Origin: Bradyrhizobium erythrophlei
GTDB lineage: Bacteria; Pseudomonadota; Alphaproteobacteria; Rhizobiales; Xanthobacteraceae
Length of the DNA: 64,000 bases
Assembly (NCBI RefSeq): GCF_900142985.1
Contig: NZ_LT670849.1
Span: 310,001-374,000 of the forward strand
Reading direction: 5' to 3'
In this document: one piece after another, positions 1 to 9,707 of the stretch
How positions within the stretch are numbered: position 1 is the first letter of the stretch
How the letters are laid out: every line of letters starts with the position of its first letter
Position numbers and translations under genes: made by a program
The notes under the pieces: generated by a model
Databases searched by the model: none
Told to the model about the DNA's origin: nothing
Seen by the model: only the letters and a program-made list of their open reading frames with translations

Positions 1-725
1 AACGAGTAGGCCATTCCATCGACGACGCCCGATTTGAGTACCGTCACTGGCGGCGGATCCGCGGGCGCGGTGCGAGCAGGTGCGCTCTCGCTGGCCGGCG
101 TTGGCGGACGCACAGGGCGCCGTTGAGGTGACGCCTCGGCAGGCCTGGTGCGTTCCGATCTCGGCCAGGCATCATCGAAGGTCGCGGGCGGAGGCTCGCC
201 GAGCTCTACTGCCGGCGCGACCACTGGGGCGGAATGAGCTTCGGCAACGGCAGGATCGCCCGCCCGCGTCTGCGCTCGTTCGCGCTCCCGGCGCGACGTC
301 GAAGAAAACATCAAATTGCGCCGCTGTTTTACCGGTTGGGACTCGGACGGCGGCGGTGCCTCCTGCCGTGCGCGCTGAGCCGCGTCTTCCAGCCATGGCT
401 CGTTCGGCTGAGATCCGCCTGCAGCCTCGCCGAGGTTCGGCTCGCCGAGCGCACCATCTCCAACCGCCGGGCGCGGCAACGCGGCGGTTGCCGGTTGTTG
501 TCTGATATCGAAAGCCGCACCGGTACCCAGCCGGCCAGCCACGCCCTTCAGTTCCCTGACGACAATCCAAAGACCAAGGATGAGCAATCCGGTGCAGGCT
601 GTGATTGTACCAGCCAGAATCAGCGTATTGCCGAGGCCAAACTCGTTGATCGGGATCCCGAAAGCGATCGCAAGGAGCCCTGCCAAAAGGCAGGCAATCC
701 CGGCGACCAACATGCCAATCGACAT
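1..725 (-). CDS. Conserved hypothetical protein, N-terminal membrane segments, 3' end outside window
   Basis: The reading frame runs leftward from ATG at 725 and is open to base 1, so the C-terminus is missing. About 240 residues are visible. Two hydrophobic stretches (about residues 3-24 and 32-54) suggest two membrane passes. A long Pro/Ala/Arg/Glu-rich low-complexity tail follows, and the last visible part (TVLKSGVVDGMAYSL) looks like the start of a short conserved C-terminal motif. An AGGGG ribosome site lies seven bases before the ATG; a second ATG at 713 is possible. I recall similar proteins of unknown function in Bradyrhizobium. No function is proposed. Confidence 0.65.
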   Translation of the reverse strand, partial: MSIGMLVAGIACLLAGLLAIAFGIPINEFGLGNTLILAGTITACTGLLILGLWIVVRELKGVAGRLGTGAAFDIRQQPATAALPRPAVGDGALGEPNLGEAAGGSQPNEPWLEDAAQRARQEAPPPSESQPVKQRRNLMFSSTSRRERERAQTRAGDPAVAEAHSAPVVAPAVELGEPPPATFDDAWPRSERTRPAEASPQRRPVRPPTPASESAPARTAPADPPPVTVLKSGVVDGMAYS

Positions 726-850
726 CAAACTACCCCTAAAGCCACGCTCCACCACCGCGCAGCCCGTCAGCCCCAACGCCACGATACCGTCATATTGCGG
801 CCCCCGCCAACGGACAATTTGCGAGCTAATTCCGAGACCTGCGCATGATT

Positions 851-876
851 GGAACCATGGTTAAGGCCCAAACGTT
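851..876 (+). promoter_or_regulatory. Candidate EcfG (general stress response) promoter
   Basis: GGAAC at 851-855 and CGTT at 873-876 are separated by exactly 17 bases, matching the GGAAC-N16/17-CGTT consensus of EcfG-type sigma factors in alphaproteobacteria. It points towards the GT39-type gene starting at 1014, which would leave a leader of roughly 130 bases. The match is seen directly; use by EcfG is inference. Confidence 0.5.
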
Positions 877-1013
877 CCAGCCCGCTGCGCTGCGGTAGGA
901 GAATTACGCCACAATTGCCAATTACTTGGCCATGGAACTGCGCTATATGGATGCCGGGGGATGAGGCCCAAAATGCGCTGACTGGGCCAAGGGACACCGG
1001 GTATCCAATAGCC

Positions 1014-2666
1014 ATGACATCCATCACGACCTCGGCCGTCGATACGCCCCTGGGGCGCTCGATCGAGCGGACTTGCGACGACGCCGCGACGCTGGTGTTG
1101 GTCGCTGTCGGATTGGTCGCAAGCTTCACCTTCCGCGACTATGGCCTTGGCTGGGATGACTACACCCACGCCGAATATGCCGATTTGTTGCTGCGGATGT
1201 ATGGCTCCGGCTTCAAAGACACGGCAGCCTTGTCATTCGCCAATCTCTATATGTATGGCGGCGGCTTCGATATGGCCGCGGCTCTGCTACACAAGATCAT
1301 TCCGCTCGAATTGTTTGAAACGCGGCGGCTGGTCGGCGCCATTGTCGGCATCATCGGTCTCGCGGCGACGTGGCGGCTGGCGCGTCGTGTCGGCGGCCCA
1401 CTGGCGGGACTGGCCGCACTCTTGCTCCTCGCGCTATGCCCGACCTTCTACGGCCACATGTTCATGAATCCGAAGGATGCGCCATTTGCCGTCGCGATGG
1501 TGATCGTGATGCTTGGTCTGGTCCGCCTCGCCGAGGAATACCCGTATCCGTCGCCACGGACGGTACTGATCGTCGGCCTTGGCGCGGGTCTGTCGATCGG
1601 CTCGCGCATCCTTGGTGGGCTCGCATTGTTCTACGCTCTGGTCGGCTTCATTCCTATGCTGATCGAAGAGATCCGCACGCATGGCGCACGCGAATCTTTC
1701 GCACGATTTGTGCGGATGGCGTACGCGCTGCTGCCGGGCCTGATCCTGGGTTATGTCGTCATGGGATTGATCTGGCCGTGGTCGATCATCGAACCCGGTC
1801 ATCCAATCCAGGCTGCCACCTACTTCTCGAATTTCTTCGAAAAGCCGTGGAAGGAGATGTTTGACGGCGCCATCCTGGCGGTCCCCGACATGCCGTGGTC
1901 GTATCTCCCGACGCTGTTCGCCTTGCAGCTGCCGGAAATATTGCTGGCGCTGTCGATTGCGGCCGTCGTCATGACTGTCCTGGCGTTGCCCCGCAATGAC
2001 GTTCAGGCGCGGCGCAAGACGATCCTTCTGATGTTGACCCTGGCGGCGGTCCTGCCGATTGCGATCGCCATCGTGAAACGTCCGGCGCTTTACAACGGCA
2101 TCCGCCACTTCATCTTCGTCATTCCGCCGATGACCGTGCTGGCAGGCGTGGCCTTCGCGCGTGGAATGGACTGGCTCAAGGACAACCGCCGAAGCTGGCA
2201 ACCGGTGGCTGTGGCCGTGTTCGCGTTCGGCCTGATGCTGCCGCTTGCCGAAATGATCCGGCTTCACCCCTATCAATACACCCATTTCAATCACATCGCC
2301 GGCACCGTACGCGGCGCCGACGATCGCTACATGCTGGACTACTGGGGGCTGGCATTCAAACAGGCCTCCGACAGCCTGCGCGAGCAGCTGGACGAGCGGC
2401 GCGAAATTCCGCCGCCTGGACACAAGTGGAATGTCGCTGTGTGCGGGCCGCACCGGGGCGCGCAGGTCGCGCTCGGCCCCGATTTCACCATCGGCTGGGA
2501 CAGCCACGTAGCAGATTTCGCGATGACGCTTGGCGAATTCTACTGTAAGGGCCTCATCAGCGCGCCAATCCTGGTTGAAATCAAACGTGACGACGTGGTG
2601 TTTGCCCGCGTCTACGATATCCGCGGGCGCAGCATTTCGAGCCTGTTGTCGTATCCGCCGCCGTAA
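1014..2666 (+). CDS. GT39-type membrane glycosyltransferase
   Basis: A 550-residue polytopic membrane protein resembling the dolichyl/polyprenyl-phosphate-mannose protein mannosyltransferase (PMT/ArnT-like) superfamily. An early loop carries an acidic motif (GLGWDDYTHAEY, about residues 45-56), where this superfamily has its catalytic aspartate; many hydrophobic helices follow and the last 120 or so residues are soluble. The frame is open from 849, but homology-like sequence begins only after the ATG at 1014, so that start is chosen; it lacks a strong ribosome site. Such enzymes move a sugar from a lipid carrier to an acceptor on the periplasmic side. Donor and acceptor cannot be told from sequence. 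An EcfG-like promoter lies upstream. Confidence 0.7.
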   Translation: MTSITTSAVDTPLGRSIERTCDDAATLVLVAVGLVASFTFRDYGLGWDDYTHAEYADLLLRMYGSGFKDTAALSFANLYMYGGGFDMAAALLHKIIPLELFETRRLVGAIVGIIGLAATWRLARRVGGPLAGLAALLLLALCPTFYGHMFMNPKDAPFAVAMVIVMLGLVRLAEEYPYPSPRTVLIVGLGAGLSIGSRILGGLALFYALVGFIPMLIEEIRTHGARESFARFVRMAYALLPGLILGYVVMGLIWPWSIIEPGHPIQAATYFSNFFEKPWKEMFDGAILAVPDMPWSYLPTLFALQLPEILLALSIAAVVMTVLALPRNDVQARRKTILLMLTLAAVLPIAIAIVKRPALYNGIRHFIFVIPPMTVLAGVAFARGMDWLKDNRRSWQPVAVAVFAFGLMLPLAEMIRLHPYQYTHFNHIAGTVRGADDRYMLDYWGLAFKQASDSLREQLDERREIPPPGHKWNVAVCGPHRGAQVALGPDFTIGWDSHVADFAMTLGEFYCKGLISAPILVEIKRDDVVFARVYDIRGRSISSLLSYPPP

Positions 2667-2780
2667 AGCTGGCGCGGCTCACGGCGCAGAGCATAACTGA
2701 CACATCCGAAAGGCGCCTTGCCGCTTGCTGACGCCAATATTAGGCTTTTCCCAATTCAGCCAACAGCAGGAGAAGGCGTC

Positions 2781-3560
2781 ATGTCGCCAGCGGAAGCACG
2801 CTTGAAGGAAGTACCGTCGGGAATGACGGAGGCCGAATGGGGCCAGCGCGTCAATCTCGCCGCCTGCTACCGCTTGATCGCCCATTATGGCTGGGACGAT
2901 CTGGTCGACACCCATATCTCCGCACGGGTGCCGGGACCGGAGCATCACTTCCTGATCAACCCCTACGGTCTGATGTTCGACGAGATCACGGCTTCCAGCC
3001 TGGTCAAGGTCGACCTCGACGGCAACCTGCTCAGCAAAACGCCGTACCACATCAATCCGGCCGGCTTCACCATCCACTCGGCAATTCACGAAGCCCGCGA
3101 GGACGCCGGCTGCGTGATCCATCTGCACACGCCCGACGGCACGGCGGTCGCGAGTTGCGCCGAAGGCCTGCTGCCGCTCAATCAGACCGCACAGCTTGTG
3201 ACCTACGATCTCGCTTATCACGACTATGAAGGCATCGCGCTCGATCACGACGAGCGCCCGCGCCTGCAACGAGATCTCGGCAACAAGAACCACATGCTGT
3301 TGCGCAACCATGGCACGCTGACCGTCGGCCGCTCGGTCGCATCAGCCTTCGAGCGCATGTTCCACCTCGAACGCGCCTGCACCATGCAGGTGCGCACGCG
3401 GATGCTGGGACCATCGGCCTATCCGGTCGATGCTGATGTCATCGACAAGAACACGAAGCTGCTCGACAATCCCGAACGGCAGGAACTGCGCTCGACCACG
3501 CTGGTCTGGCCGCCGCTGTTGCGCAAGCTCGACCGGCTGGACCCGAGCTACAAGAATTGA
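2781..3560 (+). CDS. Class II aldolase/adducin family protein
   Basis: A 259-residue cytosolic protein of the class II aldolase/adducin fold. Zinc-site histidines are visible in HLHTPDG and in NHGTLTVG, the typical ligand positions of L-fuculose-phosphate aldolase relatives. The ATG at 2781 is chosen because an excellent AGGAGAAGG ribosome site precedes it; an upstream in-frame start at 2718 has none. The closest type is the long adducin-like subgroup often annotated only as class II aldolase/adducin domain protein, so the substrate is unknown. It appears to be a single-gene unit ended by the terminator near 3630. Confidence 0.85.
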   Translation: MSPAEARLKEVPSGMTEAEWGQRVNLAACYRLIAHYGWDDLVDTHISARVPGPEHHFLINPYGLMFDEITASSLVKVDLDGNLLSKTPYHINPAGFTIHSAIHEAREDAGCVIHLHTPDGTAVASCAEGLLPLNQTAQLVTYDLAYHDYEGIALDHDERPRLQRDLGNKNHMLLRNHGTLTVGRSVASAFERMFHLERACTMQVRTRMLGPSAYPVDADVIDKNTKLLDNPERQELRSTTLVWPPLLRKLDRLDPSYKN

Positions 3561-3615
3561 AAAATTCATAATTCCGCTGTAGAGTGCCCTCACATACCTC
3601 TATACATCTCAATCA

Positions 3616-3644
3616 AACGCCGCTCAATTCCGGGCGGCGTTTTT
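3616..3644 (+). terminator. Intrinsic terminator after the aldolase gene
   Basis: AACGCCGC (3616-3623) and GCGGCGTT (3634-3641) form an 8-bp GC-rich stem with a ten-base loop, followed by a T run to 3644. It lies 56 bases after the aldolase stop codon. Confidence 0.8.
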
Positions 3645-3735
3645 ACGTCAGGTTCCCCTCGCCGCTGATATTGCACTGCGTACTGCAGCCCCGAATGGCT
3701 TGCGGTTTGATGTCACAGGGCGGTTGGGGGTCATT

Positions 3736-4143
3736 ATGAAAAAGATCATCTCGGTTCTGGCCGTCACGGTCGCGTTGACGGCGGTGTTGCCCGCGGCCAA
3801 CGCACAGCAAGCCGATCCTCCCAAGCAATCGCTGACCGCCAGACTCAAGCAGAAATATCTGGAGCGGCGCGAGAAGTTCGTGCGCCGCGTGAAGGACGTC
3901 TATTTTGCTGTCGGCTGCAAGATCCTGCCCGGCGAAGCCGGCACCCGCAGCCGGGAGGGCTATCTCGCCAGCGTCCGCGAACAGGCGGTGCTTGATCTGA
4001 AAGAGGATGAGGAACTCGTGGAAGCCGCGCGGCAGGCAGGCCTCGACCGCGCGGCGAAACCGGGAGCATGCGACTACTATCGCCGCCATCCGGAGGCCGC
4101 CGAAGCGATGCGGCGGTCCGCGGCAGACGCCGCCAAACAATAG
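3736..4143 (+). CDS. Small exported hypothetical protein
   Basis: The 135-residue product starts MKKIISVLAVTVALT and has a classical Sec signal peptide with likely cleavage after ANA (about residue 24). The mature part is charged and probably helical, with two cysteines (CKILPG and GACDYYRRHP) that could form a periplasmic disulfide. The ATG at 3736 is chosen because GGGGG precedes it and the signal peptide starts there; the longer frame from 3700 would bury the signal. It converges on the M20 peptidase gene with ten bases between stops. I do not recognise the family. Confidence 0.65.
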   Translation: MKKIISVLAVTVALTAVLPAANAQQADPPKQSLTARLKQKYLERREKFVRRVKDVYFAVGCKILPGEAGTRSREGYLASVREQAVLDLKEDEELVEAARQAGLDRAAKPGACDYYRRHPEAAEAMRRSAADAAKQ

Positions 4144-4153
4144 CTATCGAAAT

Positions 4154-5554
4154 CTACTGCGCGAGCGCGGCGAGAATTCTCGCCCAGGAGCGAATACCCT
4201 TGTGGAAGCTCCTGAGGTCGTACTTCTCGTTCGGCGAATGAATGTTGTCATCGTCGAGCGCAAAGCCGACCAGAAGCGAGTCCAGACCCAGCGTACGCTT
4301 GAAGTCTGCGACGATCGGGATCGAGGCGCCCGACCCCATCAGAACCGCATCCTTGCCCCATTCTTCCGCAAGCGCGCGCCGCGCCGCCGCAAGCGGCTTC
4401 ATGTTCCAGTCGAGCGCCACCGCCGGCGCATTCGAATGGTCGGTGAATTCCGCACGGCAGTCGCCGGGCAGCCGCGCGCTGACATAGTCGCGGAAGGCAT
4501 TGCGGATCTTGTTAGGGTCCTGCCCCTCGACGAGGCGGAATGAGACCTTGGCGGACGCTTCCGCCGGGATCACCGTCTTGGAACCCTCGCCGATGTAGCC
4601 ACCGACGATGCCGTTGACGTCACAGGTCGGGCGCGACGAGATCTGCTCGATCAGGAGGCGGCCCTTTTCGCCGGCCGGGATCGACAGGCCGATGGGTTTT
4701 AGAAATTTTTCCGGCGTCAGATCGAGCTTTCGCCACTGCTCCAGAATGTCGGCGGGCAAATCCTTCACGCCGTCGTAGAAGCCCGGAATGGTGATGCGGC
4801 CGTCATCGTCGAAGAGACCGCCGAGAATGCGGGTCAGGACGCGAATGGGGTTTTGCGCGCCGCCGCCAAAAATGCCGGAGTGCAGATCGCGGTTGGCGGC
4901 CTTGATCTTTACCTCCTCGTAAACGAGACCTCGCAATGAGGTCGTGATCGCCGGTGTGTTCTGGTCCCACATCCCGGTGTCGCAAACGAGCACATAATCC
5001 GCTGCAAGATCGGCCTTGTTCTTTTCGAGGAACGGAACGAAATTTTTAGAGCCGACCTCCTCTTCGCCCTCGATGACGATGGTGAGGTCGAGCGGCAGCG
5101 AACCCGTCACCGACTTCCAGGCGCGGCAGGCCTCGACAAAGGTCATCAACTGCCCCTTGTCGTCCTCCGCGCCGCGCCCGACGATGATCTTGCGTCCATC
5201 CGCGTGGTCGGTCACGACGGGCTCGAACGGTGGACGATGCCAGAGATTTAAGGGATCGACGGGCTGCACGTCGTAGTGGCCGTAGAACAAGGCATGCGGC
5301 CGGCCGGGACCCGATTTCCCGTTCGATTTGGCGACGACGGCAGGATGCCCGTCGGTCGGCCGCACCTCGCTTGCGAATCCGAGCGAGGCGATGTCCTTCG
5401 CCAGATGATCGGCGGCCGCCTTGCATTCGCCGGCGAAAGCCGGATCGGCCGAAATCGACTTGATCCGCAATAACGCGAACAGCCGCGTCAGGCTGTTGTC
5501 GAAATCCGCATCGATGCGATCAAGAACCTTTTGAAGTTGTGCGGCGTCGGGCAT
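4154..5554 (-). CDS. M20 family metallopeptidase (dipeptidase-like)
   Basis: A 466-residue cytosolic zinc hydrolase of the M20/M25/M40 family. The two metal-binding blocks are clear: YGHYDVQPV near residue 90 and RGAEDDKG near 125, followed by GEEEVGS with the catalytic glutamate pair near 160. A dimerisation (lid) domain follows (DLHSGIFGG region) and a late HSPNE supplies another ligand. Length and motifs fit the carnosinase-like dipeptidase branch rather than ArgE or DapE. It is probably the last gene of a leftward set, 36 bases after the GT87-type gene. Confidence 0.88.
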   Translation of the reverse strand: MPDAAQLQKVLDRIDADFDNSLTRLFALLRIKSISADPAFAGECKAAADHLAKDIASLGFASEVRPTDGHPAVVAKSNGKSGPGRPHALFYGHYDVQPVDPLNLWHRPPFEPVVTDHADGRKIIVGRGAEDDKGQLMTFVEACRAWKSVTGSLPLDLTIVIEGEEEVGSKNFVPFLEKNKADLAADYVLVCDTGMWDQNTPAITTSLRGLVYEEVKIKAANRDLHSGIFGGGAQNPIRVLTRILGGLFDDDGRITIPGFYDGVKDLPADILEQWRKLDLTPEKFLKPIGLSIPAGEKGRLLIEQISSRPTCDVNGIVGGYIGEGSKTVIPAEASAKVSFRLVEGQDPNKIRNAFRDYVSARLPGDCRAEFTDHSNAPAVALDWNMKPLAAARRALAEEWGKDAVLMGSGASIPIVADFKRTLGLDSLLVGFALDDDNIHSPNEKYDLRSFHKGIRSWARILAALAQ

Positions 5555-5590
5555 GACCGATCTTCCTTAAACTGGTTTTCTGACTGTACT

Positions 5591-6889
5591 TTACGGCACG
5601 CCGCCGGAGGCGGACAAGGAGCCAGCCGGCGAACCGGCCTTGTCTTCTACCGGATGCAGCAGGTGCCAGGCGAGGCCTGCGGCGATCACGACAGTCGCAA
5701 GAAAGTTGTTTCCGTACGCCTGCCAGTCGTGCGGGAACGGTGGAAGCGACAGGCAGATCAGAACGCCCGAAATGGCGAGCACGATCCATGTTCCCTTGCG
5801 CACGGCGGCGCGGGGGTCGAAGGCCGCGCGATGAATCAGCACCGTCAGCGGGAAGAACAGCCACATGAAGTAATACTGACGCGCCAAGGGCGAGGCCACC
5901 GTCATCAGGCAGAGCAGAAGGCCGATCTCCTCCGCATCCGAGCGAGGCGTCCGGCGAGAGGCAGGCGGCATCACCGCGATGAAGCCAAGCCCGATGATGG
6001 CGGCCACGCCGAGAACAACCCAATTGGCGGCTTTGAAATCGAGATCGAGCAGATTCATGTAGGCGGGCTTGTTGTTCGGATTGTCCTGGTTGTAGTCGAC
6101 CGGACGCGTCAGGCGATGCGTCAGGGAGATCAGGGACTGGTTCATCCACGACCAGTTCTGATCGTCGCGCTGCCCGAACCCCGTTTCCGAACTCGATCCG
6201 ACCATTCCTTGATACCAGGTCTTCAGCTCGGCGACATTATGCTGATAGCCGCGTATCGGGGTCGGGATGACGACCAGAAGTGCGACGAGAAAAACCACCG
6301 TGCTTGCGACGGACGCCCATTGCCTGCGCCACACCAGATAAGGAAGCACGGCGAGCGGAAAGACCTTGATCGCGGTTGCAAGCGCAAACAGGATCCCCGA
6401 ACTCCAGGGACGGCCGTGTTGCAGAAGCCAGAAGCCCCACAGCATCATCGCCAGCAGCACCAGATTGGGCTGTCCGAGATCGAACATATCGAAAGTGAAT
6501 GAGATCATGACAATCGACGGCAGCGCCGCCAGCCACGGGCTCGCGGTCTTCGCCTCGCCCGTCATCGCGTTCGACAACTGCGCGGTCATCCACCATGCAG
6601 CGGCGTTGAGCAGTGACAGGCAAAGATAGAGCGGAATTTTTCCGAAGAAGGCCGGAATCGCCAGCATGATCGCCGCCGGCGGCGGATACAGAAACGCAAA
6701 GATCGTGCGGGGGTCGTGCGGGTAAAGATCACCGCCTTGCAGGACCTGCTGTCCGGCCCAGAACCAGAGCGGATAATCCTTGGTCTTTCCGTGCCCGAAA
6801 ATCTCCGGCCCCAGGACATCGGCGGTCAGGACGAGGCAGCAAACCAGGAACAGGATGTCGAGCGGCGCTCGTAACGACGGAAGTCTCAA
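5591..6889 (-). CDS. GT87/DUF2029-type polyprenyl-phosphate-mannose mannosyltransferase
   Basis: A 432-residue integral membrane protein with about ten hydrophobic helices. Its early DYPLWFWAGQQVLQGGDLYP segment is the kind of first-loop motif seen in the GT87 (DUF2029) family, whose known members use polyprenyl-phospho-mannose outside the membrane. The start is TTG at 6889, because an in-frame stop lies three codons upstream. Spacing of 36 bases to the HerA-like gene upstream and to the M20 gene downstream suggests a shared transcript. Function is family-level only. Confidence 0.72.
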   Translation of the reverse strand: MRLPSLRAPLDILFLVCCLVLTADVLGPEIFGHGKTKDYPLWFWAGQQVLQGGDLYPHDPRTIFAFLYPPPAAIMLAIPAFFGKIPLYLCLSLLNAAAWWMTAQLSNAMTGEAKTASPWLAALPSIVMISFTFDMFDLGQPNLVLLAMMLWGFWLLQHGRPWSSGILFALATAIKVFPLAVLPYLVWRRQWASVASTVVFLVALLVVIPTPIRGYQHNVAELKTWYQGMVGSSSETGFGQRDDQNWSWMNQSLISLTHRLTRPVDYNQDNPNNKPAYMNLLDLDFKAANWVVLGVAAIIGLGFIAVMPPASRRTPRSDAEEIGLLLCLMTVASPLARQYYFMWLFFPLTVLIHRAAFDPRAAVRKGTWIVLAISGVLICLSLPPFPHDWQAYGNNFLATVVIAAGLAWHLLHPVEDKAGSPAGSLSASGGVP

Positions 6890-6925
6890 AAGGCGTCACT
6901 TTCTGATAGTTGAAGGGAGATCACG

Positions 6926-8479
6926 CTATCGGCGCAATAGCCCACCGAGCGCCCCGCGCACAATGGCGCGGCCGACCGAACCGCCGATCGAGCCGCCGAC
7001 CGACTTGCCGATATCGGCCACCGCGCCGCCAACCACCTTGTTGGTCACCGAACGGGTGATATTGCGCGCGATTAACTGCCCCGTCGACAGGCGGTTGCGT
7101 GGCGTGCTGGTCCCGAAAATCCCACCGACGATGGCGCCGATCTGCCCAAGGATTCCGCCGCCTCCACCGATGGCGCCTCCTACGCGCTTCTGCAATACCT
7201 CATAGGCGGATTCGGAATCGATCGCGGTGTCGTATTTCCCCTTCACCGGGCTGTTGTCGATGATGGATTTGTGCTCCTCGGGGGTGATCGGTCCGATGCG
7301 AGCGGTCGGCGGCCGCACCATGACACGCTCGACGACGGCCGGAATGCCGTTGCCTTCCAGAAACGACACCAGCGCCTCGCCCTTGCCGAGCTGGGTGATC
7401 ACTTGCGCGGTATCGAGTTTCGGATTGGGACGGAACGTCTCTGCCGCCGCGGCAACCGCCTTCTGGTCGCGCGGCGTGAATGCACGAAGCGCATGCTGCA
7501 CACGGTTGCCGAGCTGGGCGAGCACCCTGTCGGGCACGTCGACCGGATTTTGCGTGACGAAATAAACGCCCACTCCCTTGGAGCGGATCAGCCGTACCAC
7601 CTGCTCGATCTTTTCCATCAGCGCTTTCGGCGCGTCGTTGAACAACAGATGCGCCTCGTCGAAGAAAAACACGAGCTTTGGCTTGGGAGGATCGCCGACT
7701 TCGGGCAACTGCTCGAACAGCTCGGACAACATCCACAAAAGGAAGGTCGCGTACAATCGCGGGCTCTGCATCAGCTTGTCGGCGACCAGAATGTTGACCA
7801 TGCCCCGGCCGTCGCGGTCGGTTCGCATGAAGTCTCTCAAATCCAGCGCCGGCTCTCCGAAGAACTTGTCGCCGCCCTGGTTTTCCAGCACCAGAAGCTG
7901 ACGCTGGATGGTGCCGACGGTCTGCTTCGAGACGTTTCCATACTGGGTGGTCAGTTCGCCGGCATGCTCGGCGATGAAAGACAGGATCGCGCGCAGGTCC
8001 TTCATATCGAGCAGCAACAGCCCCTGTTCGTCCGCGACGCGGAAAGCGATGTTCAGCACGCCCTCCTGGACATCGTTCAGGTCCATCATGCGTGACAGCA
8101 AAAGCGGTCCCATCTCGGAGACGGTGGCGCGCACCGGATGGCCCTGCTCGCCGAAGACGTCCCAGAACACTGTCGAAAACTGATCCACCTGGAAGGTTAG
8201 CCCCATGTCGCCGGCGCGCTTGAGGATAAAATCCTTGGCCTCGCCCACTTCCGATATGCCCGACAAATCTCCCTTGATGTCGGCCGCAAATACCGGAACG
8301 CCGGCGCGCGCAAATCCTTCGGCCATCACCTGCAATGAAACGGTCTTGCCGGTTCCGGTCGCGCCTGTCACCAGTCCGTGCCGATTGGCGAGCGCAAACG
8401 TCAGCCAGGCTGGCTGTTCACCTTTTCCAATAAAAATTTTTTCATTGGTGTCGGCGGTTTGGGGTTCGGGTGTCGCCAT
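6926..8479 (-). CDS. HerA-like/DUF853 P-loop ATPase
   Basis: A 517-residue protein with Walker A GATGTGKT (about residues 39-46), Walker [13 protein letters not shown] near 270 and a YFVTQNP block near 305, the layout of the DUF853 (YjgR-like) branch of HerA/FtsK-type hexameric ATPases. The last 80 residues are Gly/Ile-rich with repeated [13 protein letters not shown] segments. The start at 8479 is supported by GAAGG upstream. The cellular role of this branch is not established, although HerA relatives pump or process DNA. No NurA nuclease gene is adjacent. Confidence 0.85.
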   Translation of the reverse strand: MATPEPQTADTNEKIFIGKGEQPAWLTFALANRHGLVTGATGTGKTVSLQVMAEGFARAGVPVFAADIKGDLSGISEVGEAKDFILKRAGDMGLTFQVDQFSTVFWDVFGEQGHPVRATVSEMGPLLLSRMMDLNDVQEGVLNIAFRVADEQGLLLLDMKDLRAILSFIAEHAGELTTQYGNVSKQTVGTIQRQLLVLENQGGDKFFGEPALDLRDFMRTDRDGRGMVNILVADKLMQSPRLYATFLLWMLSELFEQLPEVGDPPKPKLVFFFDEAHLLFNDAPKALMEKIEQVVRLIRSKGVGVYFVTQNPVDVPDRVLAQLGNRVQHALRAFTPRDQKAVAAAAETFRPNPKLDTAQVITQLGKGEALVSFLEGNGIPAVVERVMVRPPTARIGPITPEEHKSIIDNSPVKGKYDTAIDSESAYEVLQKRVGGAIGGGGGILGQIGAIVGGIFGTSTPRNRLSTGQLIARNITRSVTNKVVGGAVADIGKSVGGSIGGSVGRAIVRGALGGLLRR

Positions 8480-8805
8480 TACATCGCCTTCGCTGTGAAC
8501 ATCGCCGCTCAGTCACCCCATTCTAGGGCATGTCGCAAGCCGATTGAACCTTCAGCGAACGAATGAGAACGACAAACACTCTTTAGTCGGTGTGCATTCG
8601 GCCGTTTTGTCGCTGTGCATCATCGAATTTAGAACGAAACTCACCCGTCAAGATACGAAATCGTCACTTGCTCTTGCATTGCTGCAACACTCGCGATCCG
8701 AATCACACCGACGGCGCCGGTGGTCGCTTGTAATTCGTCTCGCACAAGATCAAGATAAATCGTGAGCACGGACCCGGCGGATAAGCCGGCCGAGGATGGG
8801 GCGCG
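8480..8805. other. Divergent intergenic region, no gene seen
   Basis: This 326-base spacer separates the leftward HerA-like operon from the rightward gene at 8806. Short open frames here lack ribosome sites and protein-like composition. No palindrome, terminator or recognised promoter consensus was found; it presumably holds both promoters. Confidence 0.5.
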
Positions 8806-9171
8806 ATGGACGAACTGACGGGGCGGCTGACTGCAAAGGTCGGCATCGAAGGTGCTGTGGCTGAAAAGACCATTGGCATCATTCTGGGCTTCCTTCTCCG
8901 CGAAGGGCCTTCCGATACGGTTCAGGCCTTGATCGACAAGATTCCCGGAGCGGAAGCTGCAATCTCCGCATCAGAGAATGGCGCCGGCCTGTCGAAGCTG
9001 ATGGGCGGCGGCCTCATGGCCGTCGGTACCCGGCTGATGGGACTGGGCCTCGGCATCAGCGACATCCAGAACATCGCGCGTGAACTTTTCCGATTTGGCC
9101 GGGACAAAATTGGAGAGGATCAGATGGGCGCAATCATCGCGGGCACCCCCGGCCTCAATCAGTTCGCTTGA
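8806..9171 (+). CDS. Small conserved protein (DUF2267/DUF2780-like)
   Basis: A 121-residue protein without signal peptide. The N-terminal half (AKVGIEGAVAEKTIGIILGF) resembles small helical bacterial proteins annotated as DUF2267 or DUF2780, followed by a glycine-rich middle (LMGGGLMAVGTRLMGLGLG) and a charged C-terminus. It lies 25 bases before the DUF4332 gene in the same direction, so the two are probably co-transcribed. Function unknown, and the family assignment is tentative. Confidence 0.6.
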   Translation: MDELTGRLTAKVGIEGAVAEKTIGIILGFLLREGPSDTVQALIDKIPGAEAAISASENGAGLSKLMGGGLMAVGTRLMGLGLGISDIQNIARELFRFGRDKIGEDQMGAIIAGTPGLNQFA

Positions 9172-9195
9172 AACCCATTTCACACTCGAAAAGTC

Positions 9196-9603
9196 ATGAC
9201 ATATCCAATTTCCGAGATTGATGGCCTTCCCTCTTTCGCCGCCTCAAAACTGAAATCGCTCGGCATTCGGACCACGGACCGCCTGCTTGAGGCGGCAAGA
9301 ACCGTGAGGGGCCGCAAAGTGCTTGCGGCCAAGACCGGCATCAGCGAGCAGCAACTGCTCGAATGGGCGAATTTCTCCGACTACATGCGGATTCCGGGCA
9401 TGGGCAGGGCCAAGGTCGGATTGGTGCGCGCCGCAGGCGTGCCGACCGTTCGCGAACTGGCCCTTCGAAACCCGGCGCGGTTGGCGCAGAACATGAAAGA
9501 AGTGAACATCAGGCGGAAGCTTGTGCGGGTCCTGCCTTCCGAAAAATCGGTCGAACAGTTGATCGCCAAGGCCCGCAAACTCCAGCCCAAGATCACCTAC
9601 TAA
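9196..9603 (+). CDS. DUF4332 helix-hairpin-helix protein
   Basis: A 135-residue protein made of two helix-hairpin-helix units: IDGLPSFAASKLKSLGI near the start and IPGMGRAKVGLVRAAGV in the middle. This is the pattern of DUF4332, related to the DNA-binding hairpins of repair proteins and of the polymerase beta/RadA type. It ends 105 bases before folP. A nucleic-acid-binding role is plausible from the fold; nothing in the context specifies it. Confidence 0.72.
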   Translation: MTYPISEIDGLPSFAASKLKSLGIRTTDRLLEAARTVRGRKVLAAKTGISEQQLLEWANFSDYMRIPGMGRAKVGLVRAAGVPTVRELALRNPARLAQNMKEVNIRRKLVRVLPSEKSVEQLIAKARKLQPKITY

Positions 9604-9707
9604 ATCACCCGCAATATTGTCTCTGCGATGCGATCGACACCTCCGGTCGACCGCGGGCTAAGGTGTGCTCTCTTGACACCCCGACGCCGACCGCGCAAAG
9701 CGACCGC

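Noticed and set aside
80..848. Rightward frames at 80-505 and 234-848
   Set aside because: Shadows of the leftward gene that starts at 725; Arg-rich products without ribosome sites.
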